Below are positions 1 through 7,644 of a stretch of 64,000 nucleotides of DNA, in pieces. The notes below the pieces were generated by a model. The model saw nothing but the letters and a program-made list of their open reading frames with translations, searched no databases and was not told the origin of the DNA. The first letter of the stretch is position 1, and each line of letters begins with the position of its first letter. Made by a program: the position numbers and the translations under genes. Location of the stretch: contig NZ_MRAV01000011.1 in NCBI RefSeq assembly GCF_002752355.1, forward strand, positions 310,001-374,000. The letters are read 5' to 3'. Source of the DNA: Leucobacter sp. OLIS6 (GTDB lineage: Bacteria > Actinomycetota > Actinomycetes > Actinomycetales > Microbacteriaceae).

Positions 1-2
1 TC

Positions 3-1136
3 AAGGACGACCCGGCGGATCCCTCGAACGGCTCCGCCGGGAGCATCACCGGGAACACCGTCGGGTGGTCGACGACGTTCAACGCCAACGCGACCGCGGT
101 CCGCGTCATCGGGCCGTCGCTCGCAGCAGGCGCGACCCAGTCCTTCAGGGTCAACGTGAAGACCACCGGGGCGAAGTTCGACGACATCTACGTGAACCGC
201 GCCGAGGCGCGCGCGTCGCGCACGAAGCTGACGATGCGGACCTCGAGCTGGTTCCAGATCGCCGCGGTCGATTCGCTCACGATCAAGAAGTACGTCCAGG
301 ATGCTGACGGGAACTGGCACGACGCGCAGAACGTCGACGACTATCCCTCGTTCCACACCGGCGACACGGCGAAGTACCGGCTCGTCGTGACCAACACCGG
401 CGATCAGACGCTCACGAATGTGAAGGTGACCGACGACAAGGTCGACCTCGCAGCGTTGAATCCGCTGCCCGCGGGTCTCAGCGCGGGGGCCGTGATTCCC
501 GAGCTGAAGCCGGGCGCGAGCAACGCGGTCACTATCGAATACGATGTGCTGCTCACCGGTCACGCAGCGGGGTCCCACCTCATCAACAATGCATGCGCAA
601 CTCCCTCGGACACGAAGGTCGACCCCTCGTGCGATCCGGCCGGACTCATCATCCTTCCGTCTTCGCTCGCCTGGGAGAAGGTGAACTCCGCCACTCCGCA
701 GAAGCACCTGGCGGGCTCCGAATGGGAGCTCGTGAAAGTCGACAGCAGCCAGAATCCGGCCGGGACGCCGATTCAGGTGATGGACTGCGTCGCGGCGAAC
801 GCGTCGAGCTGCACTGGTCCGGACAAGGATCCAGCCGCCGGCAAGTTCTTGATCAACAACCTGCCAGATGGCAATTATCGGCTTACTGAGACGAAGGCGC
901 CGGCCGGTTACGTGCTCGACGTTCAGCCGCACTACATCACCGTGCAGGGGGTGACGGCATTTGCGTCCCCCATCACGAACGAGCAGCACGTCGGTCCTGC
1001 GATGCCGCTTTCGGGTGGTGTGGGCACCTTCGGGATCTTCGTCGGCGCCGGCACCCTTGGCGGGCTCGCGGTGTTGCTGGTCCTGCTGCGTCGGCGCCGC
1101 CTGCGCGACTCCTTCGAAGGAAAGATCCTCGCATGA
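3..1136 (+). CDS. Tip/ancillary pilin with SpaA (Cna-B) domain and sorting signal, 5' end outside the window
   Basis: The reading frame is open from the first base, so only the last 377 residues of a larger protein are visible. A DUF11-like beta-sandwich repeat lies in the middle (a KYRLVVTNTGDQTLTNVKVTD-type stretch). It is followed by a SpaA/Cna-B domain with a typical E-box (RLTETKAPAGY), the kind that forms intramolecular isopeptide bonds. The C terminus has the motif MPLSGG, a hydrophobic helix and an RRRR tail, a cell-wall sorting signal in which Met and Ser replace the usual Leu and Thr. The major pilin follows after about 50 bases and then a class C sortase, so this is probably the tip or ancillary subunit of a sortase-built pilus, exported and anchored to the pilus or wall. 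Product class is firm; the tip role is inferred from gene order. Confidence 0.85.
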   Translation, partial: KDDPADPSNGSAGSITGNTVGWSTTFNANATAVRVIGPSLAAGATQSFRVNVKTTGAKFDDIYVNRAEARASRTKLTMRTSSWFQIAAVDSLTIKKYVQDADGNWHDAQNVDDYPSFHTGDTAKYRLVVTNTGDQTLTNVKVTDDKVDLAALNPLPAGLSAGAVIPELKPGASNAVTIEYDVLLTGHAAGSHLINNACATPSDTKVDPSCDPAGLIILPSSLAWEKVNSATPQKHLAGSEWELVKVDSSQNPAGTPIQVMDCVAANASSCTGPDKDPAAGKFLINNLPDGNYRLTETKAPAGYVLDVQPHYITVQGVTAFASPITNEQHVGPAMPLSGGVGTFGIFVGAGTLGGLAVLLVLLRRRRLRDSFEGKILA

Positions 1137-1186
1137 CCCGTCCATCTATCTCTTCTCGATCCATCCAACAGAAAGGTCTTGACCTC

Positions 1187-2704
1187 ATGAAGGCAAGTAC
1201 GGCCAGACGCCGCATCACCACGATGGTGGGTGCTGCTGCTCTTGGCATCACAGCAATCCTCGGAAGCTCTTCGGCCGCACTCGCCGCTCCCCAGGACTAC
1301 GGCAACATCGACCCCAACCGGACCGGTTCTCTGACCGTCCATAAGTTCCTGAACCAGGCCGGAAGCACCACTGGCGACGTGAGTCAGGCCCCGGCCGCAG
1401 GAGACTTCACTGACCCGGTCGCCGGCGTCGAGTTCACCGTCTACCCGCTGCTCAAGTCCGGGAGCGCGGTCGACCTGACGGTTCCCGCCAATTGGAACGG
1501 TCTCGATACGCTCACCCCCGGGGCCGCCTGCACCGCTCCGGCCGGGTACACGCTCGGCACGCCGACGGTGATGCCGCTGACTGCTGCTGATGGATCGGCC
1601 ACGGCATCGCTGCCCGTCGGCCTTTACCAGGTGTGCGAGACGGCGGCACCGGCCAACATCATCGAGAAGTCTCTCCCTTTCATCATCACGATCCCTCTGC
1701 CGTACCAAAAGGGATGGGTGTATGACGCACACGCCTATCCGAAGAACGGCTCGGGGTCGATCGAGAAGACGATCGATCCTCAGCAGGACTACGGCCTCGG
1801 ATCCGTCGTGAAGTTCCCGGTCACCGTTCCCGTGTCGCGCATGGCTCAGGCGTGGACCGGTTTCGCGGTCCGCGACACCCTGGACCCCCGTCTCACCCCG
1901 GTGGCCGCCTCGGCCATCGCGGTGACGGCCGATGGCACCGCCCTCGATCCCTCGTTCTACACGATCGACATCACCGGCCAGCAGATCACGATGAACTTCA
2001 CCGCGGCCGGGATCGCATGGCTCAACGAGGGCCCCAACGCCCACGTCGGCGCCGAGATCCAGGTTGTATTCGCCGGTACCGTGAACGCGGTCGGTGGCGG
2101 AGTCATCCCCAACACGGCCCAGTTCTGGCCGAACAACCCGGGCTTCGATCCGAACTCCAACCCGCCGCTGCCTTCGAACGAGGTGCGCACCAACTGGGGC
2201 GACCTGCAGATCACCAAGCGCGCCGCAGGCACCTCGGGGTCGACCGGCACCCTCTCGGGCGCAGTGTTTGAGATCTACGCAGCCGCAGATCCCTACGCCG
2301 CCGACTGCTCCGCAGCCACGGCGACCGGGTCGCCGGTCTCCGTGGGCGGCCAGACGAGCTTCACCTCGAACTCGTCGGGGGTCATCTCCCTTGCCGGCCT
2401 CTTCGTGAGCGATAGCGTCAACCCCGTGATCGACAACCCCCAGCGCTGCTACGTGCTGAAGGAGACCGCGGCACCCGCAGGCTACGTCCTCCCGCCGAAC
2501 CCGTTCACGCCGGTCGCAGTGCTCATCGGTAACACCACTTCCGACAACATCGACATCGAGAACACCCAGCAGGGCGTTCCTCCGCTGCCGATCACCGGAG
2601 CCGCGGGCCAGGTCCTCTTGATCGCCGGCGGAACCGCAGCACTCGCCGCCGCCGTCGGTCTGGTGCTGATGCGCCGCCGCCGTCAGGCTCAGCTGAGCGA
2701 GTAG
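1187..2704 (+). CDS. Major pilin (isopeptide-forming fimbrial backbone protein), LPITG sorting signal
   Basis: A 505-residue secreted backbone pilin. I chose ATG 1187 over the in-frame ATG 1133 because GAAAGG lies about ten bases upstream and a clean signal peptide follows at once, with likely cleavage after SSAALA. A pilin motif WVYDAHAYPK ends at Lys186, the expected nucleophile for sortase polymerisation. Cna-B-like domains follow, with an E-box YVLKETAAPAGY (Glu426). The C terminus has LPITG at 467-471, a hydrophobic helix and an RRRR tail. In the SpaA family the class C sortase joins the Thr of LPXTG in one subunit to the pilin-motif Lys of the next. The gene lies between the tip pilin and the sortase and is presumably co-transcribed with the tip gene. 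Confidence 0.93.
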   Translation: MKASTARRRITTMVGAAALGITAILGSSSAALAAPQDYGNIDPNRTGSLTVHKFLNQAGSTTGDVSQAPAAGDFTDPVAGVEFTVYPLLKSGSAVDLTVPANWNGLDTLTPGAACTAPAGYTLGTPTVMPLTAADGSATASLPVGLYQVCETAAPANIIEKSLPFIITIPLPYQKGWVYDAHAYPKNGSGSIEKTIDPQQDYGLGSVVKFPVTVPVSRMAQAWTGFAVRDTLDPRLTPVAASAIAVTADGTALDPSFYTIDITGQQITMNFTAAGIAWLNEGPNAHVGAEIQVVFAGTVNAVGGGVIPNTAQFWPNNPGFDPNSNPPLPSNEVRTNWGDLQITKRAAGTSGSTGTLSGAVFEIYAAADPYAADCSAATATGSPVSVGGQTSFTSNSSGVISLAGLFVSDSVNPVIDNPQRCYVLKETAAPAGYVLPPNPFTPVAVLIGNTTSDNIDIENTQQGVPPLPITGAAGQVLLIAGGTAALAAAVGLVLMRRRRQAQLSE

Positions 2705-2714
2705 CGCCCAAACG

Positions 2715-2763
2715 GCCTCCGGGCGGTGCCGCAACGTGAATCGTTGCGGCACCGCCCGGAGGC
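2715..2763 (+). terminator. 22-bp perfect hairpin between pilin and sortase
   Basis: The left arm 2715-2736 and right arm 2742-2763 are exact inverse complements of 22 bp around a five-base loop (TGAAT). The hairpin starts ten bases after the pilin stop and ends 35 bases before the sortase start. It has no T tract, so it may act as an attenuator, processing site or partial terminator that leaves sortase below pilin. Confidence 0.75.
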
Positions 2764-2798
2764 ATGTTCGCCCACCCCTATCACTGAGACAGGACACC

Positions 2799-3740
2799 AT
2801 GGCCGATACCGCCACCCCCACGAGGGCCGCGCTGCGGAAGAAGCAGCGTCGAACGTGGAAGCCGAGCCTTGTCACATACCTCATCATGGTGCTCGCGCTC
2901 GGAGGCCTCGGAACCGGCCTGTATCCGATGACCGCCGCCTGGGTGTCCTCCTACAACCAGTCCCGGGTTATCGAACGGGCCGAAACGAACCTGCATGCCG
3001 TCAAGCCGAACCCGGCGCGCCAGTTCGATCTCGCCTACGAATACAACAAAGCGCTGACCGCGGGGGTCAAGCTCGAGCCCGGCGGGAACGTGCCGGTCGG
3101 AGCGGGCAATTCCACCAACACGGAGCTCCGCTACGCAGACATGCTGAAGGCCGGAGACGATGGGCTCATGGGGAGAATCAAGATCCCCGGCATCGAAGTC
3201 GACCTTCCGATCTACCACGGCACCTCCGAGGCCACGCTGCTCCGAGGCGCGGGCCACCTCGAGGGATCGCATCTCCCTGTAGGAGGTGCGGGCACGAGAA
3301 CCGTCATTACCGCGCATCGCGGGCTCGCCAACTCCACGATGTTCACGAACCTCAACGAGGTGAAGAAGGGTGACACCTTCAGTATCGAGGTCCTCGGTGA
3401 GGTGCTGGTCTATAAGGTCTTTGACATTCAAGTGATCGACCCGGAGGACAGCAGTTCGCTGCGTGCGGTCCCGGGGGAGGACCTCGCGACCCTCATCACC
3501 TGCACGCCGCTCGGTATCAACTCCCATCGCATCGTCGTGACTGGGCAGCGCATCACGCCGACGCCACCGGAAGCCATCCGGGACGTCGGGAAGGCTCCCG
3601 AGCTTCCCGGATTTCCCTGGTGGGTGGTGATCGGAGGCGCCGGGGTGCTGCTTGTGGGCGCATACGTGTGGCGGCGAGGATACCTGGACCCGAGACTTGC
3701 CTCCAAACGGAATACACATCGGCGCGACGCGGCCGAATAG
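2799..3740 (+). CDS. Class C (pilus-polymerising) sortase
   Basis: A 313-residue membrane sortase. The ATG at 2799 follows AGGA; longer in-frame starts run into the intergenic hairpin. An N-terminal transmembrane helix lies at about 25-45, then the sortase beta-barrel. Catalytic residues are His173 (ITAHRG), Cys235 in TLITCTP and Arg244 in NSHR. A second C-terminal helix (WWVVIGGAGVLLVGAYVW) and a basic tail are typical of class C. It would cleave LPXTG-type signals of the two upstream pilins and build the shaft on the outer face of the membrane. It is separated from the pilin by a strong hairpin, which may set its level. A lid motif was not confidently located. Confidence 0.94.
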   Translation: MADTATPTRAALRKKQRRTWKPSLVTYLIMVLALGGLGTGLYPMTAAWVSSYNQSRVIERAETNLHAVKPNPARQFDLAYEYNKALTAGVKLEPGGNVPVGAGNSTNTELRYADMLKAGDDGLMGRIKIPGIEVDLPIYHGTSEATLLRGAGHLEGSHLPVGGAGTRTVITAHRGLANSTMFTNLNEVKKGDTFSIEVLGEVLVYKVFDIQVIDPEDSSSLRAVPGEDLATLITCTPLGINSHRIVVTGQRITPTPPEAIRDVGKAPELPGFPWWVVIGGAGVLLVGAYVWRRGYLDPRLASKRNTHRRDAAE

Positions 3741-4237
3741 TTGCGCTCCGGATCGCCTTCAGCGTGAACGAGTTCGACTGTTGGCCTGCTCCTGCTCCTG
3801 CACCGTGCACTCGCGGGACGGTTCCGTATCTCCGAGGCCGAGGCACACGGCCGGACACGAGGTTCCGATGGTGCCTTCTCAGCTGCGTAGGTGGAAGCGG
3901 TGTGGCGTCCGCGGTTTCTTTCTCCGGGCCGCAAGGTGGAAGACTCTGCTCGTCGCCCGGACCGGGCGACGAGATCGGGCGAGCTGAATGTCATCCACCG
4001 CCGGCCCGTGTCAGCGGCGGAGGACGTTCACGTTCTGTGGTTCGAATTTGGTCGCCTGCAGCAGCCCTTGTAGCACCATCAGACTTCTCTGCGCCGGATA
4101 CTCCCGGGGGCAGCGTCGCAGGCCGCGTTGTCCCAGACGGGTGAGATCCTGATCGCATACGCTGCTCCTCGCATCACTGAAGGAGCAAGGTGCGTGAGCG
4201 TCTCTTTTCCGGGGCTCTGGTTGGTTCGAGTGCTGTC
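3741..4237. other. Non-coding stretch between the convergent sortase and LAXTG genes
   Basis: No supported gene. The one clear element is a perfect hairpin (listed separately at 3949-3973). The short frames here lack ribosome-binding sites and recognisable protein features. Confidence 0.6.
3949..3973 (+). terminator. 11-bp perfect hairpin, probable terminator of the sortase operon
   Basis: CTCGTCGCCCG (3949-3959) pairs exactly with CGGGCGACGAG (3963-3973) across a three-base loop. It lies between convergent genes about 210 bases after the sortase stop. There is no T tract. Confidence 0.55.
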
Positions 4238-5875
4238 CTACCGTGCAATCCGCCTCCGCCACAACAGTGCGACGCCCGCGGCCAGTAGGAACCCTCCCGT
4301 CGCGGCCAATGGTGTCATCCAATCGCTCCCCGTCTGGGCCAGAGTGGAGCCCCTGCCCGGCACGGCAGAGGGTGTTGCGCACTTGGTGGGTGCGGAGATG
4401 CGGAATTCCCAGGCACTCTGGGAACCTGCGGCGAGCTTGTAGCCTTCGGCTGCGCGCGCGGTGACCCGAACAATACGGCCGGATTCCTCCCTGGTGTACC
4501 TGACGCCCTGCACCTTCGGAATCTGGACCGTCTGCGAAACACCGCATTCCGTCGAGTCGCTGATCCGCGGGGCGGCCGGCGTGACCTCGGTCAGGCAGGC
4601 AGCGACGGTGAGGAGTGCCGCCTCGCTGGTAGCAGTGCCGGCAGAATTGCTGGCGACTGCTCGATAGCGAGTTCCGTCATCCGCTTCTTTCGCGGAGACG
4701 GTGAGCATCTGCCCGTCGGAAGAGGCAGTGCCCTGGGCTGGTGTCCAGCTTTGGCCGCCGTCTGTCGACTGTTCCCATTTCACGACCGGGTCGGGTGTTC
4801 CTGTCGTGACTTTCGTGGTGAACACCGCGTCTCCCGTGCAGCTGAGGCTCACCGAGGTGGGGTTTGTGAGCGACGGGACGACGGGACGAGGTGCGACGGT
4901 CGTTTCGGCGACGCCTTCGAAGTCGAACTCGTCCACCGCGGTCGCGGTGAGTTCCCGGACATTGGTGTCGAGGGGAGAACCAAGATCGAGTGTCCATGTG
5001 AGATCCGACTGGACTACAGCGGTGCCCAACACGTTCCCGTCTTGATCCTTCACCGTGATCGCATCGCCGACGGTGGTTCCGGTTCCCGAGAGCGTCGCGT
5101 CCCCTTCGGTCGGCTGTGCGATCGTGGGTACCGGCAGGCAGGTCTTCACGCTGATCACTCGATAGGTGAGGCTCGCGTATGCGCCATTGTTCGTGGGCCG
5201 TTCGACACGCATGACCTGGATGAATCCTTGGTTGGCTCCCGCGGCAATGTCGGGGAGGATGTATCCGGGTCGGGTGGTGCCCGCCCCGATGCTCATCTTC
5301 CCGAGGGCATTGGGATCAATGATCGTCGCTGCCAGCGGATTGCCCGCGGCGGTACCTGGGATCAGGGTCGCCTGTGCGCCGGGGGTTCCCGGGTCCCGGG
5401 GCTGCCAGCCACTTGCCCACGGATACTGCGGCGGGACTTGGGTGTCAAAGAGGTTGAGGCTGGAGCTCCACGCCGCATAGTTGTGCTTGTTCGTCCCGTT
5501 CTCGCGGAGGAACAGCCAGGACGGGAAGTAGGTCGTCTCGTAGTAGGTGTGGTTCGAGAGGTTCGAGACGCCGATGCTGGTGCTGCGGAGATGAAAATTC
5601 GAGTCGTCCGGGTCCACCGGTGCCGAAGTGGAAGGGTTCCAGGACATGCTGGCCTTGGGGTTGGAGGCGTTCTCGTCGTCGAAGACAAGGTGGGGGTCGC
5701 TGAGGACGCACTCACCGCCGGGCCAGTTCGGGGCAGCTACGGCCGCCTTCGCTGCCGAGGGTTCTGTCGTGCTGGTAGGTTCTGCAGAGGCCATGCTGCT
5801 TCCGGCCGAGACGAGCAGCGCGGCCATCGTGCCGGCCAGTAGGAACTTTCCCGTTCGTTTGGCTCGAGTTGTCAA
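4238..5875 (-). CDS. LAXTG-anchored surface protein with Ig-like domains
   Basis: A 545-residue wall protein. The start is TTG at 5875-5873, which follows GGAG with a six-base spacer; a longer frame runs back through the neighbouring IS relic and is not credible. The signal peptide has the core FLLAGTMAALLVSAGSSMASA. Residues about 40-230 form an unidentified domain rich in Trp and Asn. A bacterial Ig-like repeat follows (around GDAITVKDQDGNVLGTAVV), then a second Ig-like domain with WEQSTDGGQSW and YRAVASNSAG. The C terminus has LAQTG at about 512, a hydrophobic helix and RRRIAR. LAXTG is the signal known for class E type housekeeping sortases, so this protein is probably not a pilus substrate. 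Adhesin role is inference. Confidence 0.87.
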   Translation of the reverse strand: MTTRAKRTGKFLLAGTMAALLVSAGSSMASAEPTSTTEPSAAKAAVAAPNWPGGECVLSDPHLVFDDENASNPKASMSWNPSTSAPVDPDDSNFHLRSTSIGVSNLSNHTYYETTYFPSWLFLRENGTNKHNYAAWSSSLNLFDTQVPPQYPWASGWQPRDPGTPGAQATLIPGTAAGNPLAATIIDPNALGKMSIGAGTTRPGYILPDIAAGANQGFIQVMRVERPTNNGAYASLTYRVISVKTCLPVPTIAQPTEGDATLSGTGTTVGDAITVKDQDGNVLGTAVVQSDLTWTLDLGSPLDTNVRELTATAVDEFDFEGVAETTVAPRPVVPSLTNPTSVSLSCTGDAVFTTKVTTGTPDPVVKWEQSTDGGQSWTPAQGTASSDGQMLTVSAKEADDGTRYRAVASNSAGTATSEAALLTVAACLTEVTPAAPRISDSTECGVSQTVQIPKVQGVRYTREESGRIVRVTARAAEGYKLAAGSQSAWEFRISAPTKCATPSAVPGRGSTLAQTGSDWMTPLAATGGFLLAAGVALLWRRRIAR

Positions 5876-6009
5876 GATGCACTCCGATGTGGTCTTGCAG
5901 GTTGGAGGGCAAGCATAACCTGCCCTCGTCGGTTCAACGAACGGTCGCGGGGAAGCGGCCAGATATGGGCAAGCTTTGAAGTCTCGGCGTTGGGACTGCT
6001 GCACGGATA

Positions 6010-6709
6010 GGTGACATCTGATCTGGCTTGCCCGCGAAGCGGGCCTGGAAGGATGTTGCTGCGCCCAAGCCTTACCCGTCCGAGTTCCGTGACGACGTGG
6101 TCCGCGTCGCCAGGAACCGCGAGCCCGGAGTGACGATCGAGCAGATCGCGAAAGACTTCGGTGTTCACCCGATGACGCTGCAGAAGCGGATGCGACGCGC
6201 CGAATCAGCTCTGGCTGACGGACATCACGGGACACAAGACCGCGGAGGACAAGCTCTGCCTCTGCGTGATCGAGGACGTCTACTCCGGGTGGATCGTCGG
6301 GTACTCGATTGACTCCCGGATGAAGTCGCGACTGGCCGTTGAGGCGCCCGAGAACGCCGTCGCGATGCGCGGCGACGTCGCCGATTGCGTGGTGCATTCG
6401 GACAGGGGATTTCAGTTCCGCAGCCGGAAGATGCTCCGTGCCCTCAGTCGGCATCGCTTGGTCGGGAGCATGGGAAGAGTCGGCTCCAGCGGAGACAACG
6501 CTGTTATGGAGTCATTCTTCGCGTTGCTGCAGAAGAACCCGCCGATCCTGGACCACCCGGAACAGCTGCGCATCGCGATCGTAGCTTCGATCGAACGGAC
6601 CTACCATCGGCGCCGACGTCAGGCCCGTCTGGGCCGTTCGAGGCCCATCGAGTTCGAGACCATCATGAACACGACCGTCGCGCTGGCGGCGTGACTACAA
6701 CCTGTCACC
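6010..6709 (+). mobile_element. Internally deleted IS3-family insertion sequence relic
   Basis: The left end carries GGTGACA (6010-6016) and the right end its inverse TGTCACC (6703-6709). The element is about 700 bp, roughly half the usual IS3-family size. The same right-end sequence, GACTACAACCTGTCACC, recurs at 32747, so the boundary on that side is supported by two copies. The left end is less certain. Confidence 0.7.
6055..6694 (+). pseudogene. IS3-family transposase, orfA joined to orfB by an internal deletion
   Basis: The first part encodes an IS3 OrfA start (PKPYPSEFRDDVVRVA, then an HTH ending VHPMTLQKRMRRA). At about 6205 the reading jumps in another frame into the OrfB catalytic core (LWLTDITGHKTAEDKL, IEDVYSGWIVGYSID, VVHSDRGFQFRS, GDNAVMESFFALLQ). 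The OrfA C terminus, the ribosomal frameshift region and the OrfB N terminus are missing. The DDE core Asp and Glu are still visible, but no complete transposase can be made. A second, more decayed copy of the same family lies at 32240-32747. Confidence 0.85.
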
Positions 6710-6727
6710 TGCTCGTACAGCCGTCCC

Positions 6728-7043
6728 TCCGGCGAGGCATCAAAGACACGTACGAACCGAAGAAGCGGAAACCTGACTCGGTGAAGCCGGGGAGCCGGCG
6801 AAGCAAAGACGCGGCGCGCAAGGCCACGAACCGCCGCGGACGAACGAAGGCAGAGGTCGGCCCGCCGCGGACATAGCGGCCCGACGCTCCCGAACGGAAC
6901 ACCGCACGAAGAGGTCACTGACCGGAGGGGTCATTCGGCGTGTCTCGAACACCTCAACCCGCAGGCGGGGAGACGTGGGCAGGGCCCGATCAGGCGAGAA
7001 AACGTCTGAGGCCCTCGACTCCGAACGGAATCGAGGGCCTCAG
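6728..7043 (+). repeat. Left copy of a 316-bp direct repeat: 3' end of a DDE transposase plus terminator
   Basis: This matches 39921-40236 in the same orientation along its whole length with scattered substitutions (high-80s percent identity by eye). It encodes the basic C-terminal tail of the transposase (IKDTYEPKKRKP..., ending RRGRTKAEVGPPRT and a TAG) and the downstream hairpin. The 5' part of the gene is absent, so this is a relic of a second element copy. It defines the left edge of the island. Confidence 0.88.
7007..7042 (+). terminator. Transposase-element terminator hairpin, left copy
   Basis: TGAGGCCCTCGA (7007-7018) pairs exactly with TCGAGGGCCTCA (7031-7042). The same hairpin is at 40200-40235. 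Confidence 0.6.
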
Positions 7044-7644
7044 GCGTTGGTGGCGGGGTATTTGCACAATTCCTTGTGGCTCTGTCCCGTAAGGGGTCGG
7101 CGGTGCCTGGAAACATCGTGTTTCCCAGCTAAGGTCCGAATTTTTCCCGGCCCGCTGAAGTTGGCGTTTGGCGCCACATGGGTGAAGCCCACCGGCAAGT
7201 GCGCATTGGCTGTTTGAGAACCGCCGTTACGCTCGGTCGTGGGCGTGGGGCAACGGAGCGGCGCCAATCTGACCGCCAGGAGACGTCTTCTGCGCAGGGT
7301 CCAACTGCGGGAAACTCGGATTCCGAGCACGTTTCTGGGCGCACCATTGGTCGGTATATCGGGGTCGGGATACTGTCCGGCAACTTGATCGGACCGAGCT
7401 TCGCGACATGCCAGCTGCAGGCCTTCAACGTGGAGAAGCTACATGTCGTCAGCTCGTTGAAAGCCCGCCTTGCGGAATCGCGGCTGGACCTCCTTGCGAG
7501 CTCTGCGGGGCCAGGGCCACAGACTTCGAGTTGAGCTTCCTGGGGAGACAGCAGCGGTCGATGACTGCTGCGTCCTGTTAGCGGCTTCCGTCGGTCGGCC
7601 ACGGGTCTCCGGCTATCTCCGTATCTTGGGGCATTCTTGAATGC
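7044..7644. other. Intergenic stretch upstream of the KAP NTPase gene
   Basis: No supported gene. A frame at 7178-7534 (+) ends in a plausible amphipathic segment (NVEKLHVVSSLKARLAESRL) and might be the tail of a decayed gene, but it has no ribosome-binding site, and its N-terminal half looks non-coding. The 13-mer CGGGGTATTTGCA at 7054-7066 recurs inverted beside tRNA-Ser. Confidence 0.45.

Noticed and set aside
932-2887. Long minus-strand open frame opposite the pilin gene
   Set aside because: No ribosome-binding site, Arg/Gly-rich composition typical of GC-rich antisense frames, and the plus strand encodes clear pilin domains.
4011-6454. Extended N terminus of the LAXTG surface protein into the IS relic
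   Set aside because: The extension crosses the IS3 relic and lacks signal-peptide sense; a TTG with GGAG and a signal peptide at 5875 explains the gene.
7178-7534. 118-codon frame upstream of the KAP gene
   Set aside because: No ribosome-binding site, and only the C-terminal third looks protein-like; possibly a relic but not supportable as a gene.
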